Assembly: GCF_900496995.4 (NCBI RefSeq)
Contig: NW_024470327.1
Span: forward strand, 1 to 64,000
From: Aquila chrysaetos chrysaetos
Lineage: Eukaryota; Chordata; Aves; Accipitriformes; Accipitridae
DNA: 64,000 bases
Reading direction: 5' to 3'
Shown: positions 59,524 through 64,000 of the stretch, piece after piece
How positions within the stretch are numbered: the stretch's first letter is position 1
Layout: each line of letters starts with the position of its first letter
Notes under the pieces: model-generated
Told to the model about the DNA's origin: nothing
Database searches by the model: none
Seen by the model: only the letters and a program-made list of their open reading frames with translations
Position numbers and translations under genes: made by a program

Positions 59524-60060
59524 CCTGCTTTGACTTCATTACAGTACAGGCTCAGAGTCCATGACAATGGCTGCTGAAGTCCATAGCAATACAGAATTGT
59601 GTAGGGATAAGTGGGATAGGTGCCCGTTAGCCATCTGGTAGTTGTTCGCAATTGACTCCAAGTCTTCCGCAGCTACCCACCTACCAACTTTCTGATTCAT
59701 TGGAAATGAGTCAGACTGCACCAGAAGTAACACTGTCTGACCTGGTCAGGCGTATCAGATCACAAATGGTGGTTTGGAGACAGAGAACGCAACACAAACC
59801 ACCAGAACAGTAAAAAAAACAGCCAGAAGAAACATACACAAACCAAAGGCCCCTATCCAAACCCTGAAAAGACAAACAAGATAAAAAAAGGAATCACAAA
59901 AAAAACCCCGAAAAGACCACCCAGGACACAAGACAAGGCAAAAATAACATAACTCCAAGAACCCAGGGCCAACAAACCCACAGCCGGTCCGTAACAGTAA
60001 CATGCTTTAATCCTAACTCACCTGAACTCTGGCATCCTGTAATCCTGCCATCCCATAGCC
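55874..60060. other. Mostly unrecognised; small repeats
   Basis: Includes a GGA-rich run near 56285-56325, an exon-like minus-strand frame at 57508-57660 (VELAPVKNDDERCWDCFLEE) ahead of GGTGAG, about 45 bases of the 30915-type LTR at 58233-58280, and a 35-base T run at 59485-59519. No gene could be assembled. Confidence 0.4.
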
Positions 60061-60109
60061 CTAGCACGCTGCAACGCTAGCATACCATAACCCCAGCACG
60101 TTGTAGCCC

Positions 60110-60336
60110 CAAGATATCAAAAAATGGAACACAAACTCCCTGGACATCTCTGCCAGAGCCTGCAGGTGTCCCCAGATCTCGGCCATCACAACTTTGAAGT
60201 GGCAGTGGGACAGAGCCACCAGGACATCACCAGCATCCATCTTCTCATCATCCATCACACTCTGAAAAAGTGCCTGGCTTAAACGCTCCATGGGAGAAAG
60301 GCACTCGGAGACGCTGAACCGGCCAACCGTGGCCAC
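60110..60336 (-). pseudogene. MROH-like exon fragment
   Basis: The minus frame reads ERLSQALFQSVMDDEKMDAG, then DVLVALSHCHFKVVMAEIWG, then HLQALAEMSREFVFHF. It matches the maestro heat-like repeat (MROH) family's HEAT-repeat segment, which is multi-copy in birds. It loses similarity after EFVFHF and no partner exons were found, so it is probably a stray fragment. Confidence 0.6.
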
Positions 60337-61905
60337 AGGGCTTCAGCTCATCATTTCTGTGTCAGAGCCAGCAGGCAGATGACCCCGTCCTCCCTGTGAG
60401 ACCCCTCAGGGCAGCCGTATCCAGCCCCGGGGGCCTAGATACGACCTCGGCTCTAGGGAGAGATGCTGCCTGGGACCACGATCTCTCACAGGGGCACTGG
60501 GAAACCCTCCTGAGGCCTGGATGCCTGAGAAACATCTCTGCACTGCTCCGTATCTCACAAAACCAGGGGCGGAAGAAGGCTGCTTTGCTGGCCTCCAAGA
60601 GAACCAGCTCACCTGGGCTTCTCTGTGGCCACCGGGCGCCTTTGCTGTCAGGCAGCTCTCAGCGTTGCTCTGCAATCAGCTGTCACCTCCCTGAAGGACG
60701 CTCTCCAGTGCATGGTACTTCTCCACTGGGTCTCCCTGGGGACAAAGATCGAAACGGAGGGATGCAGTTTGCTTTGCCCCCATTCCCAGGCTGCCACAAG
60801 AGAGACCTGCCACCCCCCAAATCAGCTGCGGCATGTGGACACCACCTATGAGCTGCAGACGCGGACGGCAGTGGGGCTGTGGGGAACGGGCAGGCTGTTC
60901 TGCGGTGCCCCCAGCGCTGGCAGAAAGCAGAGCTGGAGAGAACAGGGGGAAGCCCAGGGCAGCCAGCAGCCGGCAGTGGGGCCCGGCAGGATGCAGCGCC
61001 TGCGGAAATGCCCGGCTCCTTGAGCCTCAGCCCCGGGGCTGCAGCACGGGGCTGGCACTGCCTGCAGCTTTGCTGGGAAAAAACAGGCAGGGGTGACCCT
61101 GAAAACCCACACATGTACCCAGGCCCAGGATTTGACAGGATTTGTTCCTTTGCCCATCGCTGCCACGGGATCCAGAAAGCAGTGCCACGGGGCCCGCCAT
61201 GGTCCTGAGCCTTCTCTCAATGGGTGAGTCTTTAACCCAGCCTAAAAAGAGGAAAAATTGACCAGAATTCAGCTGTGCTCAAGTTTTTGCAGGCAGCGTG
61301 GTTTTTTGAGCTGCCTGGTGCTGCCATGCCTGGGGAACGCTCAAGAAACAGGGCGGCTGCCTGCACCTGCAGGCAGGCGGTGGAGCATGTACAGCAGGAG
61401 CGAGTGGTGGTCGGTGCAGCTGTTGAATAAAGGTGTCCAGACTGGTACGCCTGGTTCCTTTTTCCTTGCAGTTTGTATTTAGAGCTTAAATAGTATTCTT
61501 TTTAAAAGCAAAAACATAAAGCAAAAAAAAAAAAAGAACAACCCCAAAACCAGTGGGTGATATTTTTCCCCCCAGCCGTCCTTTTTTTCCCTCAGTCCTG
61601 GCCACTATGAAGGCAATGCTCGTCACCAATATTAGGGCACAGGACTGGGCCCAGGGCAGGGCTTTGGCAGGCAGCACATTCCTTGAGGCTCCCGGTGATG
61701 CAGTTCCTGGGGAGTGCTCAAGAAGCGGGGGCAGTTGCCCAGAGTTGCCATTTTTGGTCTCTCCCCATCACGCTCTGTCTGGCTCCCTGCCCCCATTTTT
61801 TAATTCTTCCCTCTCTGCCTTTAACCCATCACTATTTTCTTCTTTTTCTTTCTCTGTCTCGCTCCCTTTTTTTATTTTGGTTGGGAATTTTCTCATTTTC
61901 TGTAT
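60337..61905. other. No gene recognised
   Basis: GC-rich, then T-rich toward the mitochondrial insert. An AATAAA in GTTGAATAAAGGTGTCC near 61423 could be a poly(A) signal on plus, but no coding exon leads to it. Confidence 0.35.
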
Positions 61906-61906
61906 C

Positions 61907-62152
61907 GGAATACCCCGACGGTACTCAGACTACCCAGATGCCTACACCCTATGAAACACCATGTCCTCTATCGGCTCACTAATCTCAATAACGGCCGTAA
62001 TTATGCTAATATTCATTATCTGAGAAGCCTTCGCCTCAAAACGAAAAGTCCCACAACCAGATTTAACTACAACCAACGTTGAATGAATCCACGGCTGCCC
62101 ACCTCCATACCACACCTTCGAAGAACCAGCCTTCGTCCAAGTACAAGAAAGG
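61907..62152 (+). pseudogene. NUMT: COX1 C-terminal end
   Basis: Mitochondrial frame [20 protein letters not shown] to [10 protein letters not shown], ending on AGG at 62150-62152, which is the avian COX1 stop and overlaps tRNA-Ser. Only the last 80 or so residues are present. Confidence 0.9.
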
Positions 62153-62217
62153 AAGGAATCGAACCCTCGTACACTGGTTTCAAGCCAGCCGCATCTAACC
62201 ACCTATGCTTCTTTCTT
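62144..62217 (-). tRNA. NUMT: mitochondrial tRNA-Ser(UGA)
   Basis: Acceptor stem AAGAAAG/CTTTCTT, anticodon TGA in GGCTTGAAACC. It sits in its mitochondrial place on the opposite strand. Not expected to be expressed in the nucleus. Confidence 0.85.
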
Positions 62218-62222
62218 CCCAT

Positions 62223-62291
62223 GGGATGTTAGTAAAACAATTACCTAATCTTGTCAAGATTAAATCACAGGTGAAAATCCTGTACACCCCA
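62223..62291 (+). tRNA. NUMT: mitochondrial tRNA-Asp(GUC)
   Basis: Begins GGGATGTTAGTAAAACAATT with anticodon GTC in CTTGTCAAG and ends ACACCCC, with one acceptor mismatch. Position between tRNA-Ser and COX2 is as in birds. Confidence 0.82.
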
Positions 62292-62293
62292 CC

Positions 62294-62977
62294 ATGGCCA
62301 ACCACTCACAATTTGGATTCCAAGACGCCTCGTCACCCATCATAGAAGAACTCGTCGAATTCCACGATCACGCCCTAATACTTGCACTAGCCATCTGCAG
62401 CCTAGTCCTATACCTCCTAGCACTTATACTAATAGAAAAACTATCCTCAAACACTGTAGACGCTCAAGAAATCGAACTAATCTGAACAATCCTACCAGCC
62501 ATCGTCCTTATCATACTTGCCCTCCCATCCTTACAAATCCTGTACATAATAGATGAAATCAACGAGCCGGACCTCACACTAAAGGCCATCGGCCATCAAT
62601 GGTACTGAACCTACGAGTACACGGACTTTAAAGATCTGACATTCGACTCCTACATAATCCCAACAACAGACCTTCCACCAGGACACTTCCGTCTACTCGA
62701 AGTTGACCACCGCGTAGTCATCCCAATAGAGTCTCCCATCCGCGTCATCGTTACAGCCAACGATGTCCTCCATGCTTGAGCAGTCCCCGCACTGGGTGTA
62801 AAAACTGATGCAATCCCAGGACGCCTAAACCAAACATCATTCATCACAACCCGACCCGGAATCTTCTACGGCCAATGTTCAGAAATCTGCGGGGCTAACC
62901 ACAGCTACATGCCAATTGTAGTAGAATCAACCCCCCTAACCCACTTCGAACACTGATCATCACTCATATCTTCCTAA
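62294..62977 (+). pseudogene. NUMT: complete COX2 frame
   Basis: 684 bases, 227 codons plus TAA. With the mitochondrial code it reads [20 protein letters not shown] without a break, including GHQWYWTYEY and the copper-A site [13 protein letters not shown]. Under the nuclear code several TGA codons stop it, so it cannot be translated in the cytosol. Confidence 0.92.
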
Positions 62978-62978
62978 T

Positions 62979-63049
62979 CATTAAGAAGCTATGCAACAGC
63001 ACTAGCCTTTTAAGCTAGAGAAAGAGGCCCATCCGTCCCTCCTTAATGA
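62979..63049 (+). tRNA. NUMT: mitochondrial tRNA-Lys(UUU)
   Basis: Acceptor CATTAAG/CTTAATG, anticodon TTT in CCTTTTAAG, one base after COX2. Confidence 0.87.
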
Positions 63050-63050
63050 T

Positions 63051-63218
63051 ATGCCACAACTTAACCCAGCCCCATGACTCCTCATCATACTAGCATCATG
63101 ACTAACCCTCACACTAATCGTTCAACCCAAACTCTTATTCTTTACCTCCACTAACATCCTACCCAACAAACCCATTACAACTATCAACCTCTCCCCCTGA
63201 AACTGACCATGATCCTAA
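63051..63218 (+). pseudogene. NUMT: complete ATP8 frame
   Basis: 55 codons plus TAA under the mitochondrial code, MPQLNPAPWLLIMLASWLTL to NWPWS. It overlaps the ATP6 start by 10 bases as in birds. Confidence 0.9.
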
Positions 63219-63242
63219 ACTTCTTCGACCAATTCACAAGCC
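63209..63242 (+). pseudogene. NUMT: ATP6 start
   Basis: ATGATCCTAAACTTCTTCGA to about 63242, then nuclear DNA. Only about 11 codons. Confidence 0.85.
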
Positions 63243-63770
63243 TGTATTTTCTCATTCCTCTCTCTCACGCAGCCTGGCCCCTCGTTCCTGCCTGTATCCC
63301 CTCCTGCTCAGATGGCTGGGCCTTCTCCCTTCTCTCTGGGCCTCCATCCTGCTCCCCATCCCCTTCTGCTCCTCCGCCGTCTCCATCCTGGAGGCCATCG
63401 CTGTTCTGTCCTTCTGCCCCTCCTTGTCCTGATCCGCATCCCTCTGTTTCTCAGTCTCTCTGGGCTGTTTCCCATCCTTCCCTTGCTCTCTGTCCCTGCC
63501 TCTCCCTTTCTTTCTCTCTTCCCTACCTTCCTCCTCTCACCCTTCCCCTCCGTCCCTCTCTCCTGGTCCCTGTCGCATCCCTCTGTCGCTCCGCTCTCCT
63601 GACGCCTTTTCCCTCTCTCTGTCCGGCTCCTGCCCCTCTCCGGCCACCCCACCGCCCTGTCCCACCTCTCTCTGCCGCTCTGTCCCCCCTCCTCCTCCTC
63701 CTTCTCTTTCTCTCTTTCTTCTCGTCCTCGTCCTCGTCCTTGTCCTCGGCCTTGTCCTCGTCCTCCCGCG
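63243..63770. repeat. Pyrimidine-rich tract
   Basis: C/T-rich on plus throughout with few long purine runs, ending in TCGTCC/TTGTCC hexamers at about 63722-63765. Long Arg/Glu-rich minus-strand frames are by-products. Confidence 0.75.
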
Positions 63771-64000
63771 GGGAGGCGGCCATGGGGCCTGCGGGGGGCG
63801 GGGCCGGGCCGGGGATGGTGTCCCTGCAGGGTCAGGCAGCAGGAAGAAGCGCCCCGGGGCATGCTGGGAGCTGTAGTCCTGGGGCACGGGGCTGCCAGGG
63901 GGCCCTGGTGGTTCCCGGGGCATGCTGGGAGCTGTAGTCCTGGGGCACGGGGCTGCCGGGCGGCCATGTTGGTCTCTGCAGCCTCTGCTCCAGCTGCGGC
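63771..64000. promoter_or_regulatory. CpG-rich promoter with paired ZNF143-type sites
   Basis: CpG-rich with a GC box (GGGGGGCGGGGC, about 63794-63805), two copies of GCATGCTGGGAGCTGTAGT (63859-63877, 63920-63938) and YY1-like GCCATGTT at 63963-63970. The 19-mer is the reverse of ACTACAnnTCCCAGCATGC, the ZNF143/STAF site common in housekeeping promoters. The gene served probably lies to the right. Confidence 0.75.

Larger units (their letters stand above)
61906..63242 (+). other. Nuclear mitochondrial segment (NUMT), 1.34 kb
   Basis: A collinear piece of avian mitochondrial genome: COX1 3' end, tRNA-Ser(UGA), tRNA-Asp, COX2, tRNA-Lys, ATP8 and the first 34 bases of ATP6. All protein frames are open under the vertebrate mitochondrial code (TGA as Trp, ATA as Met) and the tRNAs fold, so it is either very recent or an assembly misjoin. 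Nuclear T-rich DNA lies on both sides. Confidence 0.93.

Noticed and set aside
62294-62485. Short nuclear-code frame at the COX2 start as a small membrane protein
   Set aside because: It is the first part of mitochondrial COX2, ended by a TGA that codes Trp in mitochondria.
63308-63967. Arg/Glu-rich minus-strand frames
   Set aside because: By-product of the pyrimidine-rich tract and promoter.

Overview
The window is vertebrate nuclear DNA, almost certainly from a bird. Introns are GT-AG with long spacing, CR1 LINE tails all keep the avian 3' end, several avian LTR families are present, and a nuclear copy of mitochondrial DNA shows avian features (COX1 ending on AGG inside tRNA-Ser, ATP8 and ATP6 overlapping by 10 bases, gene order COX1-Ser-Asp-COX2-Lys-ATP8-ATP6). 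I cannot name the species or order from sequence alone.

Layout. 1-4000: AT-rich and unrecognised DNA, a decayed minisatellite of about 65-bp units (1985-2765), then a GC-richer stretch leading into a gene. 4019-23370 (+): a CD163/WC1/SCART-like scavenger receptor gene. It has a signal-peptide exon, seven group B SRCR exons, a short stalk exon, a transmembrane exon and four cytoplasmic exons, nearly all in phase 1-1, then a poly(A) signal. Several SRCR exons are damaged, and exon 8 is split by a very young, nearly whole provirus on the minus strand (10352-19943, 767-bp LTRs with one mismatch seen by eye, GGGGG target duplication). The membrane and cytoplasmic exons look intact.

23370-38000: two nuclear tRNA genes (Ala-CGC, Phe-GAA, both minus) lie among unrecognised DNA, CR1 tails and old LTRs, including a solo LTR with a clear target duplication nested in a CR1. 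38083-43940 (+): a TAGAP/ARHGAP20-like RhoGAP gene (split PH domain, RhoGAP core with the arginine finger, basic tail exons, poly(A) signal) with signs of decay and a small LTR insertion in an intron. 44000-49150: more CR1, an LTR tail, and the 3' end of a plus-strand retrovirus with its LTR.

49800-55800 (-): a gene I cannot name. It has a signal-peptide exon, several short phase 1-1 stalk exons and a transmembrane exon. One stalk exon has been copied by a 1-kb tandem duplication. 55800-61900: mostly unrecognised, with one MROH-like exon on the minus strand. 61906-63242: a nuclear mitochondrial segment whose COX2, ATP8 and three tRNAs all look intact under the mitochondrial code. 63243-64000: a pyrimidine-rich tract and then a CpG-rich promoter with two ZNF143-type sites, presumably serving a gene beyond the window.
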